Made by a program: the position numbers and the translations under genes. A DNA stretch of 64,000 nt from Emydura subglobosa (Eukaryota; Chordata; Testudines; Chelidae), in NCBI GenBank assembly GCA_007922225.1, contig ML679963.1, positions 5,672,837-5,736,836 of the forward strand, given 5' to 3'. Shown in pieces: positions 35,796 to 50,641 of the stretch (position 1 is its first letter; each line of letters starts with the position of its first letter). A model generated the notes under the pieces. It was given only the letters and a program-made list of their open reading frames with translations, did no database searches and was not told the origin of the DNA.

Positions 35796-37813
35796 TGATC
35801 AGAAACTCTTAACATGCAGGTTACTGATAGGTATATTGCTACAGCTCCTACAGAATCCACTTATAACTACCAGATCAGAGAAGTGTATGTTTTATTTTTT
35901 TTTATTATTATTAGACTCTTCTGATCATGGTTCATCATGAAATACAAACCAGTGCTTCATTCAAAAGAAAAAAAAAAAGGGAGCCTGTACAGCAGTCCCC
36001 TTCTTTTAAATCAGGTTTTTATGATGTGGCCAGAGCTGCAGGCCTGGTTTAAAAGCTCACGTTGCGTTTACAGATATTTAAAGAATGGCAAGGTAGCTAT
36101 TGACCCATTTTTGCTCATTTTTATGTAATAAATCAAAGCATTTTAACAAAAAGCAATCTTTGAAGTCTTGCGTTTTACTGGTGCCCATTAGTTTGAGACA
36201 GTGGTGGCTGCTTTACATGCCTATTTTGTTAACATCTCAGACATGTCTCTCACACTTATGCAAGAATACCATCAAGAACAGTAAGTCCTATGAAGCATAT
36301 ATTTCACACACAAATCAATGACCTGGACTAAGAGGGAAAATCCTGCTACATAACAAACAACTGTAATGCAACGTTTACAACCAAAAAGTACACACAGTCC
36401 TAGGCAGAGCAAGTGGCTCATAAGATTATAAACATTCTGACAAGCACATAAACACACTATAAACAGTTTTGCATAAAGGAAGAAGTTTAGCTATGCTTAT
36501 TTCTGGACAGGTTCTTACATTTAAAGATAGCATTAATATCCTTTGTTAATAGACTAACAGTACATAGTGAGCAACACTCATAGGAACACTTTTGGGTTTA
36601 CTTGTTAACCTTCACCCATACCCAGAGTGATTAGATTCTTAATTAAAAAAGGTGTGGCACAGAATTAGTCTAATTATTGTAAGAAGATTTGCTTCAGCAG
36701 TTTAGCCTTTGAATCTCTGTGCATAGGATTATCCTTAAGAAGTAGGTATTTTATACTAGGTATGGGTATAAACCCAGAGCACTGTCTGAGTCAACATATC
36801 TAACACAGCCATCATAATGTATTAGAACAACCTCTTTGTATTAGGAAGACCCTCCAACTGACACTTTAGAAAGCAACAAAACACATTTCAAGGCGGGGAG
36901 GGAAGTGAGGTTGGTAAAAGCTCATTACTGAACAAGAGGAATACACTATAGGTTTTACAGAACACTGAAGTATTTTTAATAGGTCCAGTATACTATATAA
37001 ACCACACTGTACCTGGAAACAGGAGAAACAGACATATTAAAATTCCCTGCTGTCACCTAGAATTCCCTTGTTTATTTTAGCCTTCACTTCTTGGAATAGG
37101 TTCTTCTGTGTGGCATGGGTATTAACCCATTTAGATTAGGCCAGGGACGTTTTTAATATGGACCTCTAAAACTGCCTACCAACGGAGAGACCAGCATACG
37201 TCTCCCAGTCTGTGCCAAGACAAAAGTGAGAAAAGGAATGCAAGCCTTGAGCTCAGATCCCTTGTATGCTATCCCCAGACTAAGCCAAACCTACCAATTC
37301 ATAAATTGAACAAAAGAAGCAGCTTTTTAAGGCTGTTTTGCCAATACATGGCCAATCTTTACGTTAAAACACAAAACGATAACACTGTTATACATATAAA
37401 ATATCACTCATCCCTCGCAAACGTCCTTTAATTATTTGAGGCATGGAAGCTTGTTTTGACCACTCTTCTGTAATAACTTCCTCCATTACCATCAGAAACA
37501 GTGAACATAAAAATGAGATTATGTTAAGAGAAAATAATCCCACACAATTTCAAAATACCTCCGCAATTATTTTATATTGGGTTTCATATCACAGGTCTTT
37601 CAACACAGAGGTTTCATTTATTTTGTTTTTAAAGGTATATGTCCTAAAAATGGGTGCTGTCAGGTTGAAAGTTTACAGGGAGAAAATTTCAGTTTCACAA
37701 TGTAAAAAAGCTCTGACTAAAGAGCAGAAAAAGTTATAGAAAAATATTTTTCTATTGTTCTGTAAAATAGCTTGCTTTTTCAATATATTTAAAAAGTTGA
37801 AAAGTTTCCTTAC

Positions 37814-37886
37814 CCAGAAGATCCAATGCTTTTACACACACCAAGAAGAGGTCTCTTCTCAGAAAAATTATCACATTTTTGAGGGC
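37814..37886 (-). CDS. BCAS3: BCAS3 internal coding exon (second of four)
   Basis: This 73-nt minus-strand exon follows a pyrimidine-rich tract ending AAACAG and precedes a GTAAGG donor. Using the phase handed over by the exon at 52537-52618, it reads PQKCDNFSEKRPLLGVCKSI, then GSSG, a close match to the BCAS3 propeller region. The only differences from the human protein as I remember it are at the upstream exon border (IS-P here against FGA) and F-S-E against F-A-E. It ends with two bases (GG) of a split Gly codon, completed by C of the next exon. The intron separating it from the previous exon is 14.65 kb. The other two frames contain stops or unrelated residues, so the frame is unambiguous. 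Confidence 0.95.
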
Positions 37887-38599
37887 CTGTTTAGAGGAAA
37901 AACAGAAAAATAAGTTTCAATAAAAAACATTCATCATGTATTTTGTTTTCACAACACTGTCTTTACTAGTTCACAATTCACTGCAGTAAACTGACAGTTG
38001 ACAAGACATAGTAATTACATTTTAAAGTCTAACCAAATTTCAGAACACTTTTTTAAAACCACAAATCATTAATCTGAAATAAAAAATTTTTTTTACAGAA
38101 AAAGACAAGAATTTTTAGAGCACCTTGCACAATCAAGGTATCCCCAAAGGTTTTAAAAAGCAAAGGACAAGAGACTGGAAGGCCAGTGGCTATACAGACA
38201 GATCAACAGCAGTACAAGTTTAGCGTTAGGGAAACATTTCACAAACAGAGCCACAAACTCTGGTTCCTGGAGGCTATGATAATGTGTGTAAATGAACAAT
38301 AACTTTGGCCAGGAAATCAGCATTATTGCCTACTCTTTTCAGAGAGTGTTTTTGGGTTTTGTTTTCCTTTTTTTTTAAAATAAAGGCCCCATGTCAAGTA
38401 ATAATAATTCACATTTCACTATTTTGTGAAGTTGTTCTAAAATATGAATGTGGTGCTTCACACATTTTTTTCAATTTATTCCATTAAGGTCACGCAGTAT
38501 AAGAGTAGTCCCTCTCTTTCTTTAGTGTGACAAGCTAGATGCTAATGTTTGCCTAAAACATGGCCATGCCCATGTTACCTCACTAAATAGATACAAAAC

Positions 38600-38735
38600 T
38601 AAATTGGGTAAATTTTTCAAAAGTGACATCGCAGCTTAAGTCCTATTTTCAAAAGCAATTTAGGAAAAGTAACTCCTATTGACTTCCAGTGACACTTAGT
38701 CTCCAAGTCGCTTTGGAAAAATGGGGTGTAGGCAT
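38600..38735. mobile_element. Degraded palindromic MITE
   Basis: GGGTAAATTTTTCAAAAGTG at the left and GTCGCTTTGGAAAAATGGGG at the right are inverted. The centre CTCCTATTGACTTCCAGTGA is the usual palindromic core (compare CCCATTGACTTTCAATGGG). Confidence 0.6.
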
Positions 38736-39454
38736 TTTAAAAAAAAATTATCTAGTGTCTAATTAGGAATCAAGTCAAATAAAAACAATTTTTTTTTCCT
38801 GAAAGTACTACTGCTTTGCTGAATGCCAGGATGTTTGCCATTGAAATTAAAAAGCACACATACCAACCTGAATCTCCTCACTGAGGCAAATTTCCAGATT
38901 ACAACAAAACTTTCTTCATTATAAAAATCAAACTCTTTGATCTACACAAAGTATCAGTAACACATTATGTTCAAACCTTAATTCACAATTAATTGTATGG
39001 CTGTACTTTTATGTGAATTCATCAGAAAGGTATAACAATTAACAATATACTTTTTCACTTACAGTCTCTGTTAATTATTAATAGCATGGGTACATACAAT
39101 TAATTTATAACATAAAACTGCTCAGCAATCTCATCTATACAAGACTAAATCTTCCCTCCTACATGTTTGGGGTATTTATAATGGTAAATGGTTCACATCA
39201 ATAATCTCACCATCAACAATAGGTTTACGAGTTACTTAAAACAGCCAAATATATTTTCAGTTTATTCTGCTCTTTCCAAGGTTTTTCATGGGTCACACCT
39301 ATATGTATGTACTGATCTGTAAACTGATAAATGAAACATGTAATATCTTTTTAAAAAACTGATAACCAATTCGTTTATTTAAAAAAATGTGTGGAACAGA
39401 TTAACTCCATTTGTTTCTGTTTACCTAGCCAGGTTCAATAGAAATTACATTAAA

Positions 39455-39524
39455 GGAGAAACCCTGGCTCCATTGAAGCCAATGGGAGTTTTGCCACTGA
39501 TTTCAGTAAGGTCAGGATTTTAAC
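39455..39524. mobile_element. Palindromic MITE, short form
   Basis: GAAACCCTGGCTCCATTGAA, GCCAATGGGAGTTTTGCCAC and TGATTTCAGTAAGGTCAGGA form an imperfect palindrome around GTTTTGCC, a familiar sauropsid repeat. Confidence 0.6.
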
Positions 39525-41330
39525 TATGCACATGCGCGCGCACACATACGAGACATCGGTTCACAAGTTTCTATATAATCCATCTCTAAGTTTGAGCATA
39601 ATTTTTTTTATTTTAATGAGAATTACAGAGGAAAGAATTTCAGAACATTCAAAAAGATGGATGACAGGAAATAACATTTGCACAGAATCAACAGGAGTCT
39701 CATTAACAGCTGCAACATATCTGTAAAAATTGTACAGTAGGTGCTTCAACTTCTAATTTCAGACTTTTAAAACTCAAGCTCATGTTTAAACAAATTTCAT
39801 TTATCTACTTCAAATCTATATTTTTAGGATGTAAATATTAATATTCTAGAAAAATCATTAGTATAAGGACCTTGCCATGCATAAAATCAGGTTAATAGCA
39901 GTCCTAGTCATGAGATTGCAACCAGCAACATGTGTTGTTCTCCATGATGCTTAATGCATCAGCACCCCCCCTGTTGTTCTGGAGAGATGTTTAATCCTTC
40001 AAGTTATGGTGGATTAATTTTTTATATATAAAATTGTGTTTACTCACATGTGCAATATACTGACGTTATACACACCTGCCCTGCACACTGTGTTTAACAG
40101 AATATAGTCTGATGATTGAAATGAAAAACATCTAGCCAAATCCATCAAATATAAAAAGTATTGCAATCCTGTTGCAAAGTCCTTTTCTTAAACTCCTTTT
40201 ATTCTAAATCCTTTTAATTCTGTCATATAACACTACAGCATTTATAAAAAGCTGAAAATCCTGATAAATCACTCAATTAAAGTAATGAAAACTGCCTTTC
40301 CCGCCAATAAGGCACCAACTTATCTGCAACTCCATTTAGCTAAATGATTAAAAAAAATGGTCATCAGTTAGCATATTTGAAAATGTGCTAAACAAATTCC
40401 CCGATCTAGATGAAAAATTAATATAAAGCAACTTCCAAATCTCCATGAAGTTAAGAAGTTTTCCATGTACTAATGTTCACATGAGCTCATGTACTGTGCT
40501 ATCAAGAAGATGGAAGTCCTGCTGGCAGCTTAATGATGCTAATAATCACAAAATATACTTTTTCAAGAGAGAAAGCAGCAAGCACAACCTATGGTCTGAT
40601 TTTCAGAGAGACTCAGCATTGTGGCTCCCATTAGCTTTCATAAAGAGTTGTGTGTGTTCAGCATCTCAGAAAATTAGAACACTAGCATCTCTGAATGTTT
40701 TCTCTCAATAAAAACAGGGCAATGTACTTTTGCTGGGTACATAGCAATGATGGTGCTTGCCAAAAGTCACTTCATAATTTTCACCTGCCTCATTGATTTG
40801 TAAAGCATTTTACTGTACCTTGAGTAAGAAATGCACTGTATAATGCCAACTACTATTCTATTTACCAATGCAAATATGCTTTGAAAGTACACAACGTAGG
40901 TTCAGTCTTATTTCTTCATTATCTGTTTGATGCCAGTTCGATTCAGGTCCTTATACGGCTACCATCAGCTTAGTATCCCAGAGCTTCCCTGAAATGCAGT
41001 AAGCAACATGACTAGCTTTCATCACATATGTTTCTCTTTCTCCCTTTTTCTCTCCAAAAGAAAAATGTTGTGCTTTGTTTTGTCTTTATTTTATGTCCGC
41101 TGTGCTAACTACATTTATTGCAAGGTTTAAAAAGTGCACCTTACAGTTAGAAAGGAAAGTGGTGAGGTTTGCAATGGTTCTTAAAACCTGTGGGAATTCA
41201 CTCCCCAGCCTTAGACCTGTCCCTGCGATTACTGTCTCCTGCACAGACCAGCGTTACACTCATGGACAACTCCATCATGTCTGATGAGTGTAGCTGTTGA
41301 CCACCGTCATCATCCCTGAGCTTCTAGTGA

Positions 41331-41575
41331 TCTTTTAGGTATAGTGCATCCAGATCACTGAGCATCTTAAAAATGACAGAGATTTTGAATTTGACGTGAT
41401 AATCTATGGGAAGCCAGTACAGAGTGAAGGACAGGCCTGAAGTGTTTAGATTGCAAGCTCTTTGGGGCAAGAATCACTTCTTTGTTCTGTTTATATACAG
41501 TGCCTAGCACAGCAGGGGCCTAATCTGTGATGGGGCTCCTCGGTGCTATGGTAATACAAATAAATCAATCTAATT
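41331..41575 (+). mobile_element. L3-like LINE 3' end
   Basis: ATAATCTATGGGAAGCCAGT (internal) precedes the terminal block TAGATTGCAAGCTCTTTGGG, then GTTTATATACAGTGCCTAGC, ACAGCAGGGGCCTAATCTGT and TGGTAATACAAATAAATCAA. This is the canonical L3-type 3' end, the clearest copy in the window. Confidence 0.75.
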
Positions 41576-42274
41576 TTGTGCTCACGCACTAGCCCATGCT
41601 GCTGAGATATGTTCCTGCATTCAATACTAGCTGGAGTTTAAGGGTTGATGGTTTCATCCCCAGGGCCAAAGACACAAATAGCACAGGACAGGAAAATCCT
41701 GAGAATCTCTTTTTATTAAAAAAGTTAAACACAAACACATTTTCCATAAATGGAAACACTATTTCCTAGAAACTGGATTTATTTAAATAGGAAACTTACA
41801 TTTGACTACAAAGATATGTTTGTATGTCTGTACACACAGCACAGAACATGCCTGTTAAACAATAAATGTTTACAAGTCAGTCTAGTTCCCATCTTACAAA
41901 ATTCCCCCTCTCTTTCACGCTGAACTTTATTCTCTAGTCAGAGTTTCTGTGTGGAGGACATTCAATTTCAGCATATATGAAGAACTGTAAAGGGCCAAAG
42001 AATGTACATCGAAGGGACAATATGGATGGAGGTTTTTTTTACATAGTTAATTGTTTCAACTTGCATACATGTAACTGATGTGCTCAGCCAATCTCCTCCA
42101 TGTCAAACAAGTCACTAAAAGAACCAAAGAACAGAATAGTCTGATGTCATTTTCCACATATCCCTAGCTAACAATGCCTACAAACTAATAAATCCCGAAC
42201 ACCACAGGTATGATCTCCTTGATAAACCTGCAAGCCTTGGAAAGTTACAATACTGAATTACAAAAAAATTAAGG

Positions 42275-42560
42275 GGCTTATATCACAGGTCAGGGCAACT
42301 GGATTTGTATTGCCACCCCTTATGGCCCACCAAAGGCACCCCACTCTAGGCTCCCACCTCCTCAGCCATCATTTCTCTTGGGTAGAGACTCACATCTCTC
42401 TCCCTCCTGACCAGGGTTTTTCCGGCTGCTCAGTTCCCTGCCTATCCCCAGCAAGCCAGATTGCCTGAACAAGCCAGTATCTGTATTTTGCTTTCTCTCC
42501 AGAGGCTACAAAGAGCATAATTGATCGTAGCTATAAAGAAAAAAGGTAATTTAATATTCT
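42275..42560. repeat. Unclassified repeat candidate
   Basis: A GC-richer island with CAGGTCAGGGCAACTGGATT, CCCCTTATGGCCCACCAAAG and CCAAAGGCACCCCACTCTAG that looks transposon-derived. Class unknown. Confidence 0.3.
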
Positions 42561-45494
42561 ATCTTATTTATACGAGGTCACCAGTTAGACAGCAGAGGTG
42601 TGGCACTAACATACTTACAGAAAGTGTGTTATGATACATGACAATACTTTTATAGAGGAGAAATCAAATAGCTATGCACGCCATTAGCAAGGAACATAGG
42701 AGAAATATGAAAAAGAAAGAAAACACATGCAAAACTGTAAGATAGGGAGTTCCTGCACTAAAATATTTAGCTTACCTAATGGCCTTGCTAAAGTTATTTA
42801 GATCAAATCATTTCATGGATACAGACATGCAAAATCTGCCTGTATGTACTACTTATTTATATGTGTAATTACTTTTATCTTGTTCACCTTAATGTCTCTA
42901 ATTCACTTCATTCACCTTAGCACGTGGGTTAGATTTTTGGTAAGAGGTACCTTAAAACCTTGTTGCTCCAAAAGGACAAAAATTGCTATAAATTTCAAAA
43001 TTTAATTGCAAAACGTAACAGTTTACAGATTAATAGTTTGTAGTAAAACTACTTCTCTAAGCAACATTAAATTGCATGTCTTGTTCTCTGACAAGTATCT
43101 GCATCTGCTCTGTCTGAAAGATTGAGTCAAAAATTATGCCCATGGATATCCTGCATAGTAAAAATCTGACCTTAAATCTTTGCCTTCAAAGTGCTTATAA
43201 ACACAATTGCATGAACATCAGCAATTCTGCAAGCATCTATAAAAGCCTTTCCCACAAATGGAATATACCCTGTGATTGACTCCTCTCAGTAGCAGGCATT
43301 TCCCTCTAATCTTGGAAATTGTGCACTCAAACATTAAAAGGACAGACACAGATTTGTATGTTCTGCCTCTTTTTTCCACTGAGGATAAGAGTTTCACTGA
43401 CAACATCCCAGTTACTGCATAGTACAATTGGATGAAATTCCTTTGACTCTGTCAGTGAGGAAGACATTGTTCTAGCTCCTTTGATTTTCTTAAGAGCCCA
43501 GCTTAATACTAAAGTTAACTTGCTCTCCACAAACTGGATTCTTTAATCCACATCATATCAGTCATCCAGATCAGATATCTTCTTCACATCCTCAGACATG
43601 ACTGCATTAGTGGCAAGCAAAGATTACATAAAAAGGATTGCAGACCACACAACACTTCAGTATGTTTACTGTCCAGCAACTCCATTCCCATTCCCTCTCC
43701 CTCCCCCGCAAGGTAATGCCTTCAGAAGTTTCTTAGCTGTAATATCCTCCAGGCCCACTGAAAAATGAACCAGACAAATTACATAAAAGGGAAAAATCCT
43801 TTGTGAGAACTGGTAGGATCTATGGATAACAACTGATTTCTATGTATTTTTGCTGGAGTAGCCTAAATTTGTTGGAAAACACTTGACATTTCTGAGAGCC
43901 AGGAGACAGTTTCAAGAGAACATTGTAGATGGCTCAAGAGTGTGTGGATGCTTTTTTTAAAAAAAATCCCATTCAGACACCTTCATGCTTCCATGATGAT
44001 CCTCAAAAAAATCAGTGAGTGAAAGAAAAGGCAAAAGGAGCATCCAGAACCAAGGGGGGCATCAGAAGGTTAAGGATATCAGACAAGGTGGCCAAAAGAC
44101 CGTCATAAGAAGCCAGCCACCTGCCAGAAGGATACAGATGGGCAGAAGAGAGCCTTTTTAATCCGCTCTAGTTCTGAACTCAAAGTCAAATCTAAAGAAT
44201 TTTAATCAGACAGAACCACTCACTTTTACACTTTGCACTTTTCTACAGCAAACAGTTTCTACCAAAACACGAACACAATAACTTTGAAATATTTGTTAGT
44301 GATAACTAAATGTTACTCTTATAGGAAAGAGTCATACATTATTTGAGAAAATGTTTCTTAGAAGGAAATATTCTGCATTTTTAAGCTACATTCAGCCAAA
44401 GCCAGTCACATGAGCCTGGTGCAGTTAAAGTTGGAGGCCTGTGGGCCTAATGCACCAGTGAAAGTTTCTAAAAGTGAAATGGCAGCGGAATGGGGGCCAG
44501 TCCACTTTTGAATATTAATATTTTTTAAACTGGTGTAATCATAAAAGAGCACTCCCATGTTTTTTCTATACAGCCTATAAAAGGCTTACCTGCTACATGA
44601 GAATTCTGTTGTACAATTTCTCTAACCCACATACATCAGACTTCATTCTACCACTATTAACCCTAGACTACTTACAAAACACCAAAGCTTAAAAAGGACA
44701 CCTGCACAAGCCACGTAGCTCTAGCCAATTCTAGCTTCAAATGGCAACTGCTTGGTCAGCTTGCAGGGTGGGTTTTTATATTGTACACGCAAGGCAATTA
44801 TTTTTGCCTTAAGAGACTTAAAACCACTAAGCCACCCAAGTGGTTGAATATATATAATATTAACATCTGCCTTCCTTTAGAGAACAACTTAAGTATTATA
44901 GTTCCTTTAAATATTCTTGCAGATTAAGCTATATCAGCTTTTGAGCTTCACAATAAAAAGTTTTTAAAAATATAAACAAAAGTCAGAGATGCAGGTACTA
45001 TGTGTTAAAATCACAATAAAATCTGAACTCTTGTATAATGAAGTGGTTTTCTAAACCATGGCAAAACTAGTTTGTAATTCAATGAATTTTAACTTCTGAA
45101 ATTAATTCTAGTTTTAAGGGTTTGTTTTACAATCTTCCTTAGTTCATAGTTCTTTTAAAACTTCAGTAGCTTGATACTTTCAATTATTCTTTGTTTACAA
45201 TTTTTATTCTCCTTGGTAAATTTGATGAACCACAAAAAATTATTCTGGACTGTGTGTGATTAAAATAAAAACAAAACCAAAAAAATACAAGTAGCGTGAT
45301 ACAAAAATTGGCAAAAAAATTGAACTGAATTAAATTTGATTAATTTATGTTCATAATATGAGGGCTAGGAATATATGAAACAGCCACGGGCTCATGCCAA
45401 CTTCTACGCACAACTCCGTCAGTACACATTAGTCCTCAACTACCACACTACCACCAGTGTTAGGCTCTAGATTTTCCATACCATAGAATACTAA

Positions 45495-45565
45495 TTGCTC
45501 TGCTGAGACTTACACCCTGTGCAAACCCACTGAATTCACTGGGTTTAAGCAGATATTCTGGCCCA
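45495..45565. mobile_element. Fragment of palindromic repeat
   Basis: CCCTGTGCAAACCCACTGAA and TTCACTGGGTTTAAGCAGAT pair around a short centre, as in other palindromic elements here. Confidence 0.4.
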
Positions 45566-47489
45566 GTAAATACAGGATTTTCACTGTAACAGAATGGAGT
45601 AGGTAAGAAGAGGAAAAATAAGATTCTAAAAACGAATCCACTTCATAGAGCAAGCATAATATTCTGATTCTGCTACAAAAACTGTAAGAAGCCATTTATG
45701 TTATCTCAACTATCAATATTTACAACTACAACTCAACAATCCTCAAAGTGAGTGGAGAGGTAAGGAATAGTCATACTTATGGAAATTCTGAAACTGCTGA
45801 AATGAAATTTGCTGTAAAAACTTCTTAATAACTTCTTCATATCCACCAGAATTCTTAAGTCGTACATAGGTTCCCCAAATCCTCACAGGAAAACAATTAA
45901 TAGAGAACTGCAACAGTTCAGAAGGGAAGTGATTAAGGCATGAGTAGGAATTTTGGAAGATGTGATGAAAATGCTTAATCTATGTTGTGTAAAGAATATG
46001 AGTAATTGGATTAATCTGGCTAAATGGAACCACTATACATTATGGGGTGAGAAAGCCTAATACAGAGCAATTTCAGTAAGGGGGAGAAAGCCACAAAATC
46101 TTATTATAGCAAATGAGAAACGTTAATAGTCCCTGATTTTTGTTTTTTATTCCCAGTCTACCCAACCTATGACAGTGTTACCAACTATTTCCATTTCACT
46201 GGGGAGAATAAATTAATTTAACTGGCAGAGCCCCAGCCTCATCTTGTTTTACATCTACCACATAAGGCTTTGCCCCCCACCTAACAGGAAGTTAGACCAA
46301 TTTGTCTTCAAAAGAATCTTTTTCTTCTGCATGTCTGAACAGACCAGGAAAAAATTCAGAGCCCTTGGAAAACTAGACACCTTTACACATATGGAATAAG
46401 TACTGAATTCAATCAAAGCGCTACGATTAAAACAGTAAGGAACTGGGTGGGTTAAGAAGCTGTGCCAACCAGATGCAGCATGCAGTCATGAAAAATATCT
46501 AGGTTTAAGATTCTTATTTTGAAGACTGGTAGCATCAAGAAAGATGTCCTCATATTCTGATTGTTAGCCACTTCTTCCTATAAGCCTGAAAACTGGTCAG
46601 AATAATATTTCAGCCTCTAAAAAGGCCATCCATATTCCAAGGTGCAAAGAATAATCACAACCACACCTGCTGTTGGAGGCAGAAAGGATTTAAATAGAAT
46701 GGGAAGAGAGACTGGTTTCCTAATTACTTTATGATCCCATTAAAAATCTGGTATTTTGGAGAATGTGGAGCTTGGATGCCTTATAAATACAGATTCCTTT
46801 CTCCAAGGCTAGAGAAATCATGGCTATATATTGATGTAATCACACACCAGTTATCACCTACTGATATTACCTATTTTGGCTTATGGTTTGAAGAATGCAC
46901 AGGAAGGTAAAGACCAAACTAATCCTATTTGGACCAGTTTATATACATATTCAGATTCAAAACCTTGATAAAGCAAGGCTACACTTGACACGAGCCCTAG
47001 TTTGAACAGGTGGATAGAAAGAGAGACACATTAGCATGCTGTATACAACTTTTCCCTGCATCTGTCTTCTTTTTGGTTATCACAATGTTCCAGTGGACAA
47101 AGGGGTCCTGCAACCAATAGATTTCATCTTCTCAGACAGAAACAATCCATTTTTTCTTTCATATTTAAGTGCTATCCTTTGGTTCAGGACTAGCTGTGAT
47201 TTCTATTATTGGTGTCCACCATGTGCTAGACACCGTCCACAAACAGAGGCAGGCATAAACCAGTCCAAGAAGAGCCTACATTTAAGAAATCCATCAGCTC
47301 ACTATTGTAGCAGTAGCCAAGAGAATTCACTGCTGGAAAAGAAAAGAAGGTTTGCCTGGGCAGTTCGAGCCTCTTACAAGACTGAGGTGATGCTGATTGA
47401 TGGAATATGCATGTTGAGAAACAGCCGACATTTATAACTTCTCCTTTGTTTGTCAGTCTCTGCCCAGCTATTGTGAAGATGGTTCATTA

Positions 47490-47850
47490 TCTTAGGATCA
47501 GTAAGTTAGTTACTACAGTCTGCACAGTTCCTGGATTCATAGACAGCAGCAGTGGCCAAGAACTTGTTTCACCTTCAGCTGGCCAAGAAACAGATACACG
47601 CCTCTTCAGTTATCTCAACACTAGGCTATTGTCATGAATTTCAACGGAGGCGAACCTTCAAGGCCACACATAAGCTTCAACTACTGCAGTATGTGTCTGC
47701 ATATCTGTAGGCAAGGTGGGCTTGGAAAGCACATTATGCATGTATACCACATACTTCACTGACTTCCACTTCTAGCTCAAGTTCAAAGTACTATCATGTC
47801 TGAGTTTTTCTACTGTGTCCTGTTACAATTTCTATGTTCAACCATCCACA
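47490..47850 (+). mobile_element. L3-like LINE relic, ORF2 end
   Basis: The order CTTCAACTACTGCAGTATGT, CTTGGAAAGCACATTATGCA, ATACTTCACTGACTTCCACT and AGCTCAAGTTCAAAGTACTA corresponds to the C-terminal reverse transcriptase region of L3/CR1-type LINEs (H-I-x-x-V-x-x-x-L-H-x-L-P, then Q-F-K). Stops interrupt the frame. Confidence 0.55.
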
Positions 47851-49830
47851 GTTCATCTATCTGTCTTGAGGGTAAGACTCAAGAGAGCCAGAAATTTGCA
47901 ATTGCGGACGCTTGCTTTTGAAATCTGCTCTTGAAGGAAACACATCTAAGCTTGAGCTTTGCCACATTTTGAGAGTGAGCTAAATCACCTTTGTCCAGGG
48001 TTTCAGATAACTATATTCTGGTATCCATGGTACTTCTTACTAGCACTAGATTTTCCTCAATCTCTGAGCTTTAAAGTTAGCTATTGCAGTGTGGCAAGTT
48101 CAAAGTATATGGTAAAAGTCTATGTATTTGGCAAAGTGAAATCACATAAAAGGAACTCAAATACTAACTTTAAAAATAAGTACAAATAAAAAATATAAAT
48201 GAATATAGACAAACTAAGGACACTAGCTATCGTCTGTCTTTTTTTATACATTTGAGCAATAAGGAAATGGAGAAAAGGCACAATACAGTCTAACTTAGGG
48301 CCCATTTTTCTTAAAGATCATAATTTTCATGGGTGTTAGCTAACTACAACAAAGATTGAAAAAAATGATATAATTTCTTACACAAAATATTTAAATTTTG
48401 TACCCTTACCAAAGTTTGCAATCACTATGAAAAAAGAACTCATCTGAAATTGAAGGCTTGTTCTGTCCTCCAATAATAGAAAATGTTAAAATGCAGAGGC
48501 ACATTGCCATGTAAACCTTTTAATCAGATTTGATGAGATTTTCTCTTTCTTTCACAATAGTACTGTATTATACTGTGAAAAACATGATGCAGCAGGGAAT
48601 CAAACATCAAAGGATTACAGTACTTTAACAAAATAGTTCACAAACGACTAAATTATGCTGCTGAAAAAGTGAGTTAAAATCATGAACTTCTCCTTTCACA
48701 CCTGGAAATAAGTTTCTTATCATAAACTAAGATCTATTTCTAGGCACGTGCCAAATTCATCCACCACGAGACTCACATTCAACAATTCCCTTTTTACAGC
48801 TGTACAGTTAGACAGTGTTTGAGCATTACGGATAGTAATTAGCTTCTCCATTTTATTTTGTTCAGAACTGTTAAAGCTTGTGTGTGTGTTAGTTATCTAA
48901 GGCCTTTTATTATAGTTTTACTTCGGTCTGATTCCAGATATTGGTCAATAATACATTTGTGTATTTTTAATAAAAAATTTACTTTATACCAACCCATGTT
49001 TTAAAATGTTTTGGTCTCTTTTTTTTAAGTTTTAACGTAATTTAATATGAACTAATTTGCAAAGCTTTCTGATGTAGCAACTATCACTGTTACATGCTAA
49101 CTATAAGCAGTTTAGAGAGAGAGAATAACTACCCAATTGAATTCACTGTAGTTTGCTTGCTAGACTATACAACACAAAGTATTCTTCTATCCTCAGTAAA
49201 AAACAGAACTCGTTGGCATGTTAACTATCGCTAACTATTGCTTCCTTCATTTGCACTTACTTCTCCCCCTTTTAAAAAACAAAAAACCTAGGGAGTCAAT
49301 ATTTGATTACACAGAAAAAGACAAAATAGCCGTAGCTTGTCAGCTACTTATGGAGTTGACAAGGTTCCCATAAAGAAAAAAATCTTGCCAATTTTTCTTC
49401 AGCTGTACTCCTAGAAAAGCCCTGCACAAAATTCTAGCAGCAGAATACTGCTCTAACACATTCCATTTTGTTTTTAGTATTTTAACTGAGGTTTGAGTAT
49501 ATTTTCAATTAACTCCAGTTTAGAGTTGTGTGCAAGGACAAGCTCTCCTGAACAGTTCTGATAAATGGCTCTCAATATTCTATTGCACAGATTCCTAACT
49601 TGTGCATGACGTCTCTACTTAATCCCAGGCCTTCAAATAAAAGTAAACAAGGGCTCAAATTAGGTCCACTGTAGAGGAACGTGGCAGCCATTTTATTCAA
49701 GATGCATGCAGGAGGGAAGCAGGAGAATAGCTTCTTCAGTTGAAGTTACAGGGCAAGTTTTGGGCAAACAGAGCATTGCCCAAATTGAAGTTCAGGCAGG
49801 AGACTAATAGGGTAGCTGCCCCGTGCTCTT

Positions 49831-49848
49831 AAAAAAAAAAAAAAAAAA
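49831..49848 (+). repeat. (A)18 homopolymer
   Basis: Eighteen consecutive A. Confidence 0.95.
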
Positions 49849-50607
49849 GTGCAATGAGATCCTTGATGATAAATTGTCAGGATCTTAATTCTGAAACCTC
49901 AAAGACTAGACATCTTAACCGATAATTAGCAAATCAATAGAAAAATTTAAGGCAACAACACAACAGCATCTGATGTTTTAGTGAAGCCATCTCATCCTTT
50001 TAGCTATATCAAGTCAAAATGTTAGAATGCCGGTTCTCTCTTCTGGGAGCATACTAGTTCCACTTGCAAAGTACTGCAGATGATTATAAGCAAATGTGAA
50101 CTGGCTTGCTATTTGGGGATTGCTTGTATTTGGGTTGAATAGTCTCAGTTTTTAAGAGGATTTGCTTGTTTATGCATAGTTGCTTAAATTTTGCAGCAAA
50201 CTCTTCCAGGGGGTTACTCATAATTTCTGAAACAATATAGTTGAGCAAGCAAGACAGCTGGTCTCAGAACTTGATAAAACCACATTTAAGTAACCTTCAA
50301 GAGAGGAGGTCACTATTTGTACATTGAAACATGTAAAAAAACTCAACCACTGAAAAGGTCAATTTGTTTGAAAATGATTTAGTAAAAATAAGCAAAAAGA
50401 GGAATGAATTAAAAGCTATCTCCACTCCAACTAGAAGAAACTATAAAGAATTCCCATTCCACTTATTTTTCTGATCGAAATGGGAAAGTAACTTTGCGTT
50501 TTAATACCAGAAAAAGCTGCAACAGTTGATAATTCAGGGTAACATGGATGGATTGTTATAATATTACAAGTTTTAGAAAATAATTTGCATTTCTCCCATA
50601 CATGAAA

Positions 50608-50641
50608 TTAAAAAAAACAAAACAAAAAAACAAAAAAAAAC
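50608..50641 (+). repeat. A-rich low-complexity tract
   Basis: A runs of 4-9 separated by single C. Confidence 0.9.

Noticed and set aside
47036..47437. 133-codon plus-strand ORF
   Set aside because: No recognisable domain, AT-rich intronic context, opposite strand to the gene; chance length is plausible.
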